From Apteryx mantelli (taxonomy: Eukaryota; Chordata; Aves; Apterygiformes; Apterygidae): DNA of 64,000 nucleotides. Both the position numbers and the translations under genes were made by a program. Numbering within the stretch: position 1 is the first letter of the stretch; each line of letters starts with the position of its first letter. The notes beneath the pieces were generated by a model that worked only from the letters and a program-made list of their open reading frames with translations, searched no databases and was not told where the DNA came from. Positions 24,601 through 49,591 of this stretch are shown one piece after another. The stretch lies in the NCBI RefSeq assembly GCF_036417845.1, contig NC_089981.1, positions 23,704,001 to 23,768,000 on the forward strand. Direction: 5' to 3'.

Positions 24601-26890
24601 CAGGAAGGAGAGCCAGGGTTCTAATGGTACAGCTCAGTGCTGGGTTTGGTTAGTGATTTACACGCCCCGCAGAAGAGCAGGAATGAAATGCAAACGATGT
24701 TGCGATTTGCATGCTCCTCCAATTGTAATTCAGGTATCCAGGGTGAAGGCTGCTCCAGCACTGACTCACCACGCTTGGCTTTGACACGAAAACACAGGCT
24801 GTCAGCTCACCCCCGTCGTGGGAACCAGAAGATGCCTGCACTGCGCTGGAACGTGGTTACCCGAGTTAGCTAGGAGCAGAGAGCCCCATCTTGTCCTATT
24901 TAACACCACTAGCCCCCAAGACGTGAGAGACTTGAGGGGTGACATTTACTGCTCTTAGAGCATGCGTGTAGTAAATCCAAACTGGTATACCCTAGCTGGG
25001 ATTTGATCCGGTGCCTGCAAACTGGCTCAACAGCATTTAGAGCAGAAATGGCATCGCCAAGCCCTGAGCCCCGGAGGGAGGCCGGGGCAGAGCCAGGGGA
25101 GAGCAGTAGGACCAAGTTTGCGTAACTGCAGCTATGTTTATTTGCACACACAAGAGATGCACAGCCCTTGCACGACCTGGCCCCGGAGGCGCCTCTCCCT
25201 GCCAGCGTGGAGTGGTAAATGTGTAACGATGTGCTGTATCGCACATGATGTCACCTGGCTTCATGCAAACATGCAAATCTCGCTGGAAGTGGCTGGACTT
25301 GCCGTGTCCCCGCAACCCCGCTTGTTTGTTTGCATGGCACGGGAGCCACCCTCTTCCCATAACCACATCTTGCACAAGCCCTCCCCAAAGCCAGCACGCA
25401 GGGCTTGTTTCCCGGAGGGCGGCTCGCACCTTCCCAGCGGTGGGGACACAACCCCGTGCGAGCAGCACTCGCTGGCTGGGGCTCCCTGCGCGGTGCCAGC
25501 CGGGAAGCCCTGGGTGCTCAGCGCAGCGGGTGGGCACGGAGCCCCTCTCCTGGCTAAGTGCAGAGGGAAAAGTGCACCTCCTCCTCCTCCTGGCGCCCAG
25601 AGGCCTTGGAGATGGACAGCCAGCCACAGCCGCCCAGCTCCTGGGACTCCCATGGAGCAGTCTAAGGGGGCCCTCTACCTGTCTCCGGCAGTACGGCTTT
25701 CGGGGAGCGCTTTTCCTGCAGGAGTTTTAGCCTCAGCCTCTGCAGAGACAAAGAGCTTCTCCTCCTTGCTCAGGAAAGCTGGACTGTACTTACTTGTTTT
25801 TACCCTGTGAGAGCTCACCCTCACCTCTGCGACCCCCCCCAGAAGTGAGGGAGATACCCACGAGAGACATGCAGGCTTTCTGAAGCGTTTCTCTGCGGTG
25901 GAAGCAGACCCTGGCCACTGCGGTGGGACCACCTGACCCTGCAGCCTTTCCAGCAAAAGCAAAAACCCAACAGAGCCTCTCGGCAGCCAAAACGTCTCAA
26001 TCGATGCCCTGCTCCTGCAGCCGGGCTGCAGGATTGCTGTGGTCAGAAGGGTGCTCGGGGGCCACCTCGACTGGCCTCCTGCTCGCAGCGGGGTGCTGCT
26101 CGACGCCGAGCTGGTTGCTCGGGGCTTTGGCCGGTTGGGTCTTGAAAACCCGAGATTTACAGCAAGCTGTGTCACCTTGAAAATTTGAAAATTTGTTTCC
26201 GTATATCCTACCGGAAACTTGATTTACGGCCATGGCCTCTTGTCCTCCCACCGCGTACCTCAGTAAGGCGCTGCGGTGAAGGGCACCGTGGTGGCCCTGC
26301 CCTGGGCTTGCACCCAACACCCTTCTTGTAGCGCGGGACCCGAAACCAGATGTGGCGTTTTAGGCGCAGGCTAGCAAATGTCGACGGCAGGGGAATAATC
26401 GCTGCCCCCCCCCCAAACAAAAAAGAAAAAAAAAATCCTCGTCAACCTGTCAAGCTAACTTTCCTGAAGGAATAAAATGACATCTGTACGCGGAAATGTG
26501 GCCATCGTTTCTTCCTGATATCAAGAGACGTCTCAAGCGTTTGACTGTTCCCCCCCCGCCCCGGCTCGGTTTCGGTTTTCGCTGCTGAACGCGACAGAGG
26601 CTGCGTCTTCACAGCCAAAAAAAGGTGCGATTTGGAGACGGCTCCGGGAGGTTTTGAGCGGCAGAAGCGGAAAGGCAGAGAAGCCGCCCTTGAAACCGGT
26701 CCTTCTGTCGCCTTTCAGTGTCAACATTGGCAAAACCTGAAATTCCAGAATTTTCCTGAGCACTTCAAAAAAAAAAAAAAAAGCGGCATTTAAAGGACCT
26801 GCCTGGCTTGTTTGGCTGTTCCTTTTCTATCCCTTGTTCCCTTAAAAAGAAAAAAAAAAGAAAAAAAGATCTTTCTGATCAGTTTGCGGC
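18620..26890. other. Intergenic region between the DUSP8 island and the 27-kb island
   Basis: No gene recognised. It holds a diverged SINE-like segment at about 21.6-21.74 kb, two small tandem duplications (23371-23405 and 24457-24484), homopolymer runs, and moderately GC-rich patches near 25.3-25.7 kb. In human the keratin-associated protein genes lie in this interval; no cysteine-rich KRTAP-like frame is visible on either strand. Confidence 0.6.
21605..21740 (+). repeat. Diverged MIR/CORE-SINE-like repeat
   Basis: It contains CCCTATTTCACACAAGGGAA, ATTAAGCAGAGAGAGACGGG, then GGTCACATAGAAAG, a word for AGATCTACCAGATG and a terminal TTAGCCACAGGGCC. The order matches the well-known MIR-type sequence (gradient of PyTATTTTACAGA, GGAAACTGAGGC, AAGGTCACA, TTAGCCACT). 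It is heavily mutated; family assignment is by memory of the consensus. Confidence 0.5.
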
Positions 26891-26899
26891 GTATACTAT

Positions 26900-27480
26900 G
26901 GCAAGGAGCCTTTTACCTGCGCGGACAGGCCCTCGGAGTCACCCCGGGGAAGCAGCACCTCTGCGGACGCGACCCGGCGCGTGAGGCAGGGGCCGCCCGT
27001 CACGGACGCCGATGCCTCAGGGAGCCTCAGCGGGGCCCGGCTGCTGCCAGGGCGGCGCCGCCATTTTGGGGGGCGCCGCCATTTTGGGGGGCGCTGCTGG
27101 CCCCCGAGGCACAAGATGGCCGCCGGGACCCCCGCCCACCCCGCATGGCCTGGGCTGAGGACGGGGCTGCGGCAGAGGGGAGCGATAATAAATGTGAGGG
27201 TTGTCAACCGCCGCCAGACCTCTCAGGCCCTGTCTCTGCGCTCTCCCTGTCCCCAAGAAGCCGGGGCCTGGACAGAGATGGGGCCCTCGTGCGGGGACTC
27301 GGGCAGGGCCGAGTTGTCACTGTTCAGCTGCGCGTCGACGTAGCCGAGCACCGAGCAGAGGACGAGCTGCCCCGTGGACCAAGCAAAGTCCACCCAATAT
27401 CTTCCCCCGTATCTTCTCTCCGGCAGTAACTGGTACCAGATGCTGCGGGGGAACGGAGAGACGCTGCTAAGGTGCCTTGG
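26900..27480. promoter_or_regulatory. CpG island with three YY1 motifs, gene unknown
   Basis: A compact CpG-rich block. Two perfect tandem copies of an 18-bp unit (27055-27072 and 27073-27090) each carry GCCGCCATTTTGG, the YY1 site. A third, inverted YY1 site, CAAGATGGCCGCC, lies at 27112-27124. YY1 motifs of this type usually sit just downstream of transcription starts, and the ATG within AAGATGGCCGCC often serves as a start codon. On the plus strand a strong donor CTTG|GTAAGC follows at 27481. The promoter call is firm; its transcript and direction are not known. Confidence 0.65.
27223..27442 (-). other. Coding-like open frame behind a good acceptor, product unknown
   Basis: On the minus strand TCTCCGTTCCCCCGCAG (ending 27443) is a good 3' splice site. 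It opens into a frame reading YQLLPERRYGGRYWVDFAWS and then a hydrophobic stretch GQLVLCSVLGYVDAQLN. Codon third positions are strongly G/C (CTC GTC CTC, CTC GGC TAC GTC GAC GCG CAG CTG), as in real bird exons. It closes with a stop at 27223-27225. I recognise no family. High local GC alone can produce such frames. Confidence 0.2.
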
Positions 27481-27489
27481 TAAGCGAAG

Positions 27490-28660
27490 CACCTTCATTA
27501 CACCTCATCCTGGTCTCTAATAGTTCCCCGCAAGGATGGTTCAACTGCTGTGTTTTAATTTTTGGTTTGCACTTGATTTATTTTCTTATGTAAAAGTTGG
27601 TGGTCTTGTGTTGGTACCCACTAGAACACAACAACAGAAATAACCCTTCCACTAAATCCTGTATTTCCTTTGGCTAACCAGGCACACAGACAGAGTAAAG
27701 AAAAAGAAAAGAAAAACAGGCTGGCTTTGCAGTTCACTGAGAAGGTCGTTTTACACTTGGAAAAGGATGAGGCAGCTGTGGTACATGAGATTAGATAAAG
27801 GGTCAGGCATCTGAAAGGTTATATTTTGGTCCTGGTCTTGCCATTCATTTGTCTTGTGACCTGGGGCCAATCTCACAGGCCTGTTTTTTTCACGTAAGGG
27901 TCTGCTGATTCGAAGCATTGCACATAGCTGCAGATAGCTCTTGGGAAGGGGCCTGAGCACCTGCTTCGCTCAGCGGCAAATGCATGGCGTCTCTGAAATC
28001 AGGCTTTTGATACACAGTCTGCAAAGTGCTGTGGCAGTAGCAGGTTGAAACCGCAGCTATTCATTTTTATAATAAATGTTAGTCCTAGCAGGAGAAGTGG
28101 AAGCTGCCTCCCCAGCTACGTTGGCTTGGTTGCAATTGATTGGCCATCACAGGAGTCGTTGAGCTCTGTGCTCTTAAATCTAGATATGCGTGCTCCTTTA
28201 TGGCTGCTTGCAGCCCCGACCTACAGCAACATCCCTCATTCCCGCTTTAAATCTCTCCTAAGCAGCAGCTATTGACATTAGCATTTTCCCTTGTCAGGCT
28301 GTTGGGACTACGAGCCCAGCTTTCCTGAGGAAGGAGCTAGCACATCAGCTGGCTATGGCACTGGTGTCTTTTCCTGCTGAGTTTAAGCTGGCTGTATCCT
28401 GCATCGGCTCAGCCCCGCTCTCTAAAAGACTCAGGAAATGCAAAGGTCCCTCTTAACAATCTTTAGCACACTGAATAATCCTGTGTGTTTCATCCTGGTT
28501 CACCAGAGTAAGTGGACAACGTTACCCCATGATGATGGGTAGGGGACAGGATAGAGCCGTGCAAGGTTTCCAGTCCTTTCTCTGTCTTTGGATTCACGCA
28601 CAAATCAAAAGAGGAGAGGATGATCTTAGGAATTAACCCAATAGCATCAGATATCAGAGG
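27490..28660. other. Intergenic, downstream of IFITM10
   Basis: No gene seen. A segment at about 27,830-27,895 (GGTCCTGGTCTTGCCATTC, TTGTCTTGTGACCTGGGGCC) resembles the reverse orientation of a MIR-like SINE. Confidence 0.5.
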
Positions 28661-28664
28661 TATC

Positions 28665-28670
28665 TTTATT
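28665..28670 (-). terminator. IFITM10: Candidate poly(A) signal of IFITM10
   Basis: AATAAA on the minus strand (TTTATT on the plus strand), 909 bases after the IFITM10 stop. It is the nearest canonical AATAAA found by eye downstream of the last exon. A weaker ATTAAA lies nearer, at about 29,438-29,443. Confidence 0.5.
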
Positions 28671-29578
28671 GACAGTTTACAGAAATACAGTAGCACTCGG
28701 TTTACACGATTTATGCAAGTTCTCCAGAAGGTGTCTACATTCTCAGCAGTGCCAGGAGATCCCAAGGAGAATCCTTCCTTTTTTCGAGTGTTTTAACTCT
28801 TTGGGGCTTATCTGGAGGCTTTGAGGTTCTCTAGAATGAACTTTTCTAACATTCAGTTCTCTGGGGAGTGTAAGTTGTTATAACCATTGAATGAAATTCA
28901 ACAGAGAACTGTATCAGAGAAGGAAAAGAAAAAAAAAAACCTGTACATTTTGGGGGCTGGGGCAGGGGAGAGCAGTCTGAACACGTCTGATATGTTCTGC
29001 GTCAGCCCTGCCTTGATCGTCAGGTTTCTCCCTCAGCAGCAGGCACGTTGCCTTTCTCCCTCCAGCTCCGAATCAGTGCACACAGGTCCCGGGAGGTGCC
29101 TCGAGCCCCGGGGCCAGCAGGGCCCTGCTGCTCCCCAGCTGCAGCGCAGCTCGGCGCCCGGCTGGTCACCAAACGTTAGTGGCTGGGCCACGTTTTCTGC
29201 AGCTTCCTCCTGTATTGCTGCGGCCAGCTTACCTATCTAGGCTTATTGGCTCGAGTCATGTTTAGCTCTACGTTTTGCACACTGCTGTCGCACAGTTTTG
29301 TTGCTTATTATGAAATAGATATTTGTTGTTGTTTTGTTTTTCTCCCTGTGCAAATGTACAAGTAAAACCCTTTCCTACAGTAGTTTGCCTACAGTTTGGG
29401 GACAGGAAGGGTATGCTCAGTTAGGCTGATAAATTCATTTAATTTTTAGTTATGTATTTACTTTTTTTTTTCTTCAATCAAGGTGGAGTGTTGTTTTTGC
29501 GTCCTTGCTACAGGAAATAACTGCAGACACTTTTGGCGTAGAGGCATTTTGGCAGCTGCTGCTGCTGCTGGCCTCACT

Positions 29579-42200
<12,622 letters not shown>

Positions 42201-44574
42201 CTCCTGGGCACACTCCTGATGGCGCGGGGCATCGCCTGAGCAGGTTTCTGTGCCGGCCCCGGGGGGGAGGCTCAGCCCAACTCTCTAACCCCCAGCATCG
42301 TCCATGCAGCTGGATCTCGCTGCAGCCAGGGTGGCCTGGAGGAGGACCTAAAGCACGCCTGGAAGGAGGATGTGGGGAGGACGAGGACAGCCTGGCATGG
42401 TGAAGTCGCGCTGAGTGCAGTGCCGTGGGCAGAAAAGTGGCGTTTGTGCTCCGGTCATGGGGAACGGATAGAAAGCAGATAAATCCTGCGTGTGGCGTGA
42501 GGCGAGAGCTCACCAGAGCCCCGAGCCAGCAGGGACTAGGGGCAACCAGGCAGCGGGGCTTTTGGGTGCTTGAGCAGAGGGAGGTGGGGATGGCACCAAG
42601 GGTGGAAAAGCTCCGGAGGATCTGGCTTTGGCTACCCGTCCGTGCCTCGCTTTGGCACGGGATCAACAAAATGGCTTCTGCCTCCAGTGGCCAACTGAAC
42701 TGGGAGCTGTGTGGAAACCGCTTGTAACTTCATATCCTGGGGATGCGATGCCGGCACGTGGCCGGTGCCGCGTGGGGAGGGCTCTTGGGTCGTTCGGGAG
42801 CCTGCAGCTGCGGCGTTGGGGACGTGAGGACGAGCTGTGTCACCTTGCTGTGGCAGAGCCTGGCACGGTGCAGGTGGGCTTGAGACAGCAGCAGGTTGTG
42901 CTGGGGCGCTGGGGAGGGAGAGCAGATCAATCTCACCATTGCAGGAGAACCCATAGCAGAGCAGTCACGGAAGTGGCCTGATAAGATTCATAAATATGTT
43001 AGATAAATTAAAAGTTCATGAGAACAGTACCTGCAGGGGAAGGAAAATCCTCTATAAATGCTTTCAGCCTACCAACAAAGTGCTGAGTTAAGAAATAATA
43101 ATTGTAATTTACCTGGCTATGTGCAAGCAGGTTTGACTCTGGGATGGTGGCATCCACAGAGTTTATTCTCACAGGTCAGTATGTGGTGAGGGGACTTTTC
43201 GCGCTCCCAGGCTATAAGGTGTCTAGTTTGCACCATGCTGCTTTGGTCCCTTTGAAGGCGTCTGTGGTGGTTAAAAAGGGGAACATGTCTTTTGGTTAGG
43301 GATTTAGCACTGCCAGAGAGGTGCCAAAATAGAGAGGGTTTTGCTAGTGCTACGTTTGTCTGTGACAAGACTGAGGTCTCTCTCCAAGAAGCTGTTAAGG
43401 AACATAGACAGCTATGGGATGAGAGCAGCAGTCTCCTGGGATTAAGATGTTTGCAGGAGAGGCAGAAAAAAATATGTTGAACTGCGGAGCTGGAAGCTAT
43501 GGTCAGCTATCGTCAGCTTATCTGGAGGGCTTTGCTAAACCTGGGAAGCCCATGGCTCTGTGGAGAGGCTTCTTCCAGGCTCAGAAGGAGCAATTAAACC
43601 CCTTTTATGCAGGGAGGTTGCTGTCATCCATGGGAGCTACTGCCCAAAGCAAGGCTTGATCCCGGGGAGGCCCTGTGGTTGAGAGGACTCAGAGGTCACA
43701 AACGTGGTGATTGGGAAACCGCATGTGTTGAAGGCAGAAGCCGGCAGAGAAGCCAACATGCAGAGAAGCAGCTGTGACTATGCCCTGGGGGCGGCAGAGC
43801 CGCAAAGATCCCCAGGACACTGTGCCTGGAGGGGCAGGTTGAGAAACAGGAATCAGACAGTTGTTTTGTTCCTAACCAAGCTATTTGTTCCTGCTGTCCT
43901 CAGGGAAAAGGGATGCTGTGTATATACCTTGTAAATAAGCGAGATTGCACTGAATTTCTTATTGTGCTATTAATTCTCCTCCTAAAGGCAATGTATTGCA
44001 AGGTCCCAGGTATTGGCTAAGCACTCAAGGCCCTAGAAAAAAAAGTCCATCTTCAACACAATGAAAAATTGTCAGTGAGGAACCATGAAGTCCCATGCAA
44101 AGATCAGTATCTTTAATAGTCACTAATGAACTGGAAAATAAGTTAAACAATGAAGTGAAAATATAAGCAGCTGATGCACATTTATTTAGTGTAACGTAAC
44201 CCAGAGAAGGCTGTGGGTGACTTCACAGAAGCCAAAGCCAGGTGACTAAGTGACATGACTTTAGCAAGTATGAGCATCAGTGTTGATCAGAGGGATGAAA
44301 TGAAGGGCTAGAGCTTCCTGTAACCTGCTGAGAGCCAACAGGATATCCCGCTATTCTCAAATTCCCTTCATGGCATTCCCCTGAGGCATGTGGTACTGCT
44401 GGTGTTTGGGAAGAAGATACTAGCCTGGATGGGCACAACCCCATCTGGTTCTTGTATCCTCCTGGTGATAGGTTCAAACAACAGGTCTGCATCAACCAAA
44501 GATCAACATGTCATTTATTTGTCTTGTGAAAGCTGTGTATGTAGAACTGCCTGTCTTCATACGTCAAATGGGGA

Positions 44575-44990
44575 TGGAGGGTAAGGAGAGAAAAACAGAG
44601 GTCTAAAAGGGGATTGGGGAAGGGAGGAGTAGAGAGCAGGGTGGTGTAGAGGATCGTGAGACCAACATGACTTTGCTTTGGAAACTGAGGATAGAGAAGT
44701 GGGATGGGGGCTAAAGGGTGTGGAGAGACTGGAACAGAGACGGAGAGGAAACTGAGAGAGAAATACCATGCAAGGGGAAAAGAAACAAGACCGTAGAGTA
44801 GGTCCTGTCCCAGTTCGTTCATGGGAGAGAGAGCAAGAAAACTAATTAACTGAAAGGTGAAAAAGGTTTCTTGAGAAGAGCAGAAAAAAGAAAAATTCTG
44901 AAATAAAATCTGAGGCAGAGAAACAAAATGGATGGAGCAAGAGGAATAAAGGAAAAGAAGAGAGTGAAGGTGAAGGTGGACCTTGCCTCT
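44575..44990 (+). repeat. Purine-rich low-complexity tract
   Basis: About 400 bp dominated by A and G on the plus strand, with words such as GGGGAAGGGAGGAGTAGAGAG and GGAAACTGAGAGAGAAATAC. No simple repeat unit. Confidence 0.7.
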
Positions 44991-45639
44991 CTGTTTGAAA
45001 CACCAGAGCACGTCCGCTCTCCCCCGATGCTGGCTCTGCAGGAGGAGGCTCAGGAGGGATCCTCTGGCCATCCTTTTGTGCCAACTCTCGAACAGCCCCA
45101 GTAGGCGATGGAGAAATACCTCCTAGATCCTTCAGCCCTTTTTGGTGTGACTGGAAAGCTGCTCCAGGCACCCTGCGGACACTGGGTAGTCCCCACTGTG
45201 GCTAGGGAAAGGCAGTTTGAGGTCGTATCCCAGAGGTGGGCGCCTTTCCTGACTTAAGTAGGACTGAAAGGTCAATGAAGTTGGATGGCCGTTTTTCTGT
45301 TCTGTGGGTACCGGATCAGGCCTACAGCTTCCAGAGCACTTTGGGGTCTTTTTTATGGTTGGTAATTCATCATCTTTCTTAATGCTAAGTATAAGCTATG
45401 AAAGGTTTATTATCTTGGAACACAGTGTCTTATATGCAGCATCATCAGTTCAAAAAGCCTTCACATGGCCCTTCAAAATTAGTGAATTAGCTTAAAAAAA
45501 TGACACTAAGAACAACACAAAACAACATTCTGCATTATTTTAATGCTCCTCCTGTTTTTTACAGGTCACATGTTCAAGCCCACAACCAGGAGGGCTAGGA
45601 ATACTTTCTTTTCAAAGAAAAGCTGCAATGAATGTAAAT

Positions 45640-45745
45640 AATTGTCTGTATTACTGTGACATCAAGGCCCACATCCCATTGTGCTAAGGGACAAACAGAA
45701 CAGAAAGGTGCTTCCTGCCCCAGAGAAATTCTCTTGTAAACTTGT
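45640..45745 (+). repeat. Ancient amniote interspersed repeat copy
   Basis: CATCCCATTGTGCTAAGGGA, CAAACAGAACAGAAAGGTGC, TTCCTGCCCCAGAGAAATTC and CTTGTAAAC follow the order of a repeat common in reptile genomes (CCCATTGTGCTAGGCGCTGT, ACAAACACA, CCCTGCCCCAAAGAGCTTAC). I cannot give the family name. Edges are approximate. Confidence 0.55.
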
Positions 45746-47059
45746 TAGAGATGTGCGGGCTGTAACATAACCAAATATTGTAAGACCTGTGAGAAAATCT
45801 TCCATCTCAAATCCTACCTCAGTTCTCTGGAAAAATATCACAACAACCTGCCCCTATCTTTTATTATGGAGAAAGCCTACAACCACCTGAATGGGTTTTC
45901 CTCTCACCCCTGAGTGGGTGTTAAACTCCCTAAGCAGTAAGGTGGTCTGAAGTTTGGAAGGGTAAGTCCCATCTCCCCACTTTCTTCTGATTTCTCTCTC
46001 CTGTCCTCTAGCTTTTAGTCTGCACTCCACTTCTTCTCCCTCCCAAAGGAACCTAAAAATAAATAAATCAAAGAAAGAGCGGAAAAAGCCATCAACCCCC
46101 AAACAAAGTGCTCAGTCATTCATGGTTAGTAAAAATAGTTTCCAAAAGCAACAAATTGCTGCACCAACCAGATTAGCATGTTATTTCCATAAACAAGGGG
46201 TCTAATCCTCCCTCTGCGTGTGTCCTGGTGTAAGAGCCCTGGTGTGGGTAGGTCCTTGTCTGAACAAGCTTTTGGCAAATCACTGATGAGACCTAGAGCG
46301 GAGTCGGTTGGAGAAGGATCAGACCCATGAAGACAGCCTTGGGGATCAGCGCCAGACACCCTACTGCTCAGAGGGAGTTGTAATGAAAATGTTTATCTTC
46401 TTTGCATTAGTGGAGAAATTTAATAAGGAGTAAGTTATCAAATTGTCAAGTGAAGGGAGTTCTGCAGAGACAATGCAGTAAATGGGAGGGGTGGGAGACG
46501 CAGGAGGGAAAGGGGACATCATGTCATACCGAACATTTGCCGGGGCAAGGGCTGAACAAGATAATGAGGGGCCAAGTGCAGGCTGCTCATGAGGTCAGAT
46601 CCACTCCACTCCCTGGTGAGCAGGACCCTGGAAAAACAGACAGAAGAGCCTGGCTCTTGGCTTCTCCAGCTCTTGACCAAGATTAAGCCTGCAATTGTTC
46701 CTGTTGAGATGCAACGTTCAATACTCGTGGTGTGATTAAAGGTTTAGGCATGATCTCCAAAGCAGAAACAATGTCCTCATATTTATATCAATAAACATTT
46801 GGCAACATGTTCTCCCCTTGGGCTATTGAGGAATGGTGGGCAGCAGGACTGGTTTTCAGAAGCCAGCCAGGCCTTTTGGGTATATATACCTCTTTAACTT
46901 GGGAGAGCAGATGACTGTGGTGTTAAGACAACCTGGGGGAATAGAGACTTGAGACACGCCAGTGCGGAACCTGTTGAGCTCTCTGAGTCCTTAGATCCAC
47001 ACTCATAGAATAGGATGGGATTTTGCTCTGCCTGCCTTGCTTATATAAGATGATATTCT

Positions 47060-47160
47060 TTTCCAAGTAGGGATTAGCTCTTATCATGCATTTGTACAGC
47101 ACCTGGCACATAGGGCTTTCATTCTGCGCTGGAGTCTCTAGCTCCATAAACATCAGAGTC
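47060..47160 (-). repeat. Second copy of the same ancient repeat, opposite orientation
   Basis: The plus strand reads CATTTGTACAGCACCTGGCA, CATAGGGC and GGAGTCTCTAGCTCC. This is the reverse complement of the start of the element seen at 45640-45745. Confidence 0.5.
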
Positions 47161-48809
47161 AGCAGCTCTAGGACTAAAAATGAGACAGCCAGGCAATAGG
47201 GATGGACTTTTCACACATTTTGAAAAACAATTGTGCTCTTCATCACCAGGCTCTGACAGTATAAATCCCATGTCCCAGGTGGTTTAACGGTGCTGTGGAA
47301 ACAAGGGCAGGGCTGGAATTAGAAACTGGAGTCCCACTTTGGCCACTACAAGAACACTTCACGTCCCAAGTCCACCACAAACTCGTTCTAACTGGCTCAG
47401 ATGATCAGGAGACACCGCAATTACCCTGTTAGAGGACTATTTTCCACAGCACTTGGCCAGCAAGAAGAGGCTTTGGCTAGCAGGGATGTTCGGAGCACCT
47501 ACTGGGCCAGGTTGTGTTGGGTCAGCCAGGTGAAGCTGTCACGTTGTCTTGCAGATGCTGGGTTGTTTTAATAAATTGAAAAAGAGAAACCTGAAAGCCT
47601 CCCAGCATGCTTCGTTATCAGCGAGCAGGGAAGTAGCCCTTCCAAAACGCGCACAATTGCACCCGAGTCAGCTACCAGACAACGCAAAACCAACAGGTCT
47701 GAGGGACACAGGCCCTTAACACAGAGGAGGAGTTGGGCAATTTCAAACTGCTTAAAAAAAGACCACTCTTGGAATAAGGGGGAAAATACTGTATTTTTTT
47801 TTCAATTTTCTATAATGAGACAGTAATTCTGACAGCAAATTAGATTAAAAAAAATCACACAGTTAGAGTTCAGTTTAAAAATGCACATAAAACAACAAGA
47901 GGAGGAGACCAATTTGGTGAAGTCGCAAATGTGGTTACATCAAAATAAACCGTTCCTCCAGCCTACCCTAAGATATGCCATTTAGGGCATCATTTGGGGC
48001 CATATTCTTTCCTCAGACAGAAGTGTCCTGCCTGCCTGAGGACAGAAATCAGCCCAGCATTAGGTTACCGCAAAGAGGCTACAACATATACAGCATAAGG
48101 CATTGTACGTTCAGCAGAACTGCTGTAGGATGGCTTGTTCTTAGGCTACACTGTACATCCTGCCAGGGGTTAAATCTGATGCAGAACATATTCAAAACCC
48201 GCAGTCAGCTCCATGTCAGGCCATCCTCCATATCAAGTCTTGATTAACAGGTACCTGAGAAATTGTCTCTGTCTCAGTAACTATGCTGGATAAACCCTGC
48301 AGCTGTGGGAGGATTTAGCAGAACTTTGAAGAGCTTTGGGCATTTAATCAATTTGAAAACTGAGTTCTCTGGAGAGGTGCTGAGCATCTGCGTTTGATTT
48401 TTTTCGGTAACATGCTACTGTTCTCTAGCCAGATCCCTAGTCTGCAACAGATGCCTTTAGACTTCCAAATGCAAGGTTGCAGGTGAAGACTATGAACAGG
48501 CAGAAGGTGGCTTTGGGAGCAGCAGATTTATCATGCCCGGGGTTGCATGGGAGAATGCACAGATTAGAAGTGTCTTCAGGCCCATCCCTACTGGCCAAGC
48601 CAGACCCCTCCAAGGGATGAGTAATGGTAATAACATCAAACTGATGAGCTGCACAGGATGGGGAAAGGGGACATTTGCAGACTGTCTGCTCGCTGTCCTC
48701 AGCTGTCCTCTCACAGCTCACCTGGAATCCTCTTTCCCGCCATGCCCCTAACACTCATGGTGGATTTTGTGTTGAGGATGATGCATATGTATGTACTTTA
48801 CTGTGATTA

Positions 48810-49591
48810 ACCATTTATTCACTCATTGCCCCAAACACCTTTTCCAGAAACTTTCTTGACTCCACTAAAATTGCTGGCAGTATTCACACTGAATTTTGGG
48901 GAGCCAGGATTTTACTGGTTATTTTGCCCTGTCTGGGGTCATGGCTGGTAATGATCTGGTTCTCTTGCTACCTGTAGCTTTGTTGCTCATGAGCTGCCAC
49001 TCCCTAACCCCAGGACCTGATCCAAAGTGTTGGAAATCAACGGGAATCTCTACAGTCTCTCCCTGAGAGCCTTGGAAAACACTCTCTTCTGCTTTCCAGC
49101 ATTGCTTAAAACTCACTTTATCCTCCTTCCAGCTACTGTTGTCTCCTTGCTGCCCCAGCGTATGTCTACCGATTCCAGCCCAGTGAAGTGGACGGCTCCA
49201 TACACATAGGTCTTGGCTCTCCAGGAGCAAAATGCAGATCTGTAAGCACAGCTAAATCCTTCAGCTACAAACTCTCCAAAGCAGGCAATGTGCCTCACTC
49301 CTTCTGTAACATACGATGCAAATGAACAGAGCTCTCACCAAAGTTAATAAAATAGAAACTATAGTACAATGTAAGGAGGATATTGGAGGTGAGCTGGGTT
49401 TCAGGACTGGGAAGCGGTGAAAGGAGAGCAAATGAAAATTCAGAAGCCTCCATGGTACCCTCCTGCCTGGAAGACTTGCTGACTCGGTTCTGTCAATTGT
49501 CTCTTGAGTTTTGAGCAATTCAAAACACTATGAATAATATTTCTAAAAGCTCTTATGTGACCTACAAACAACTAGATATCATTGATTTAAT
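48810..49591 (-). terminator. CTSD: Possible CTSD poly(A) signals
   Basis: Reading beyond the CTSD stop, ATTAAA occurs at 49591-49586 and a canonical AATAAA near 48815-48810. These imply 3' UTRs of about 1.05 or 1.85 kb. No nearer AATAAA was found by eye. Confidence 0.3.

Noticed and set aside
46879-46890. GGTATATATACC palindrome as a promoter
   Set aside because: Only a 12-bp palindrome in ordinary intergenic DNA, with no start-site context.
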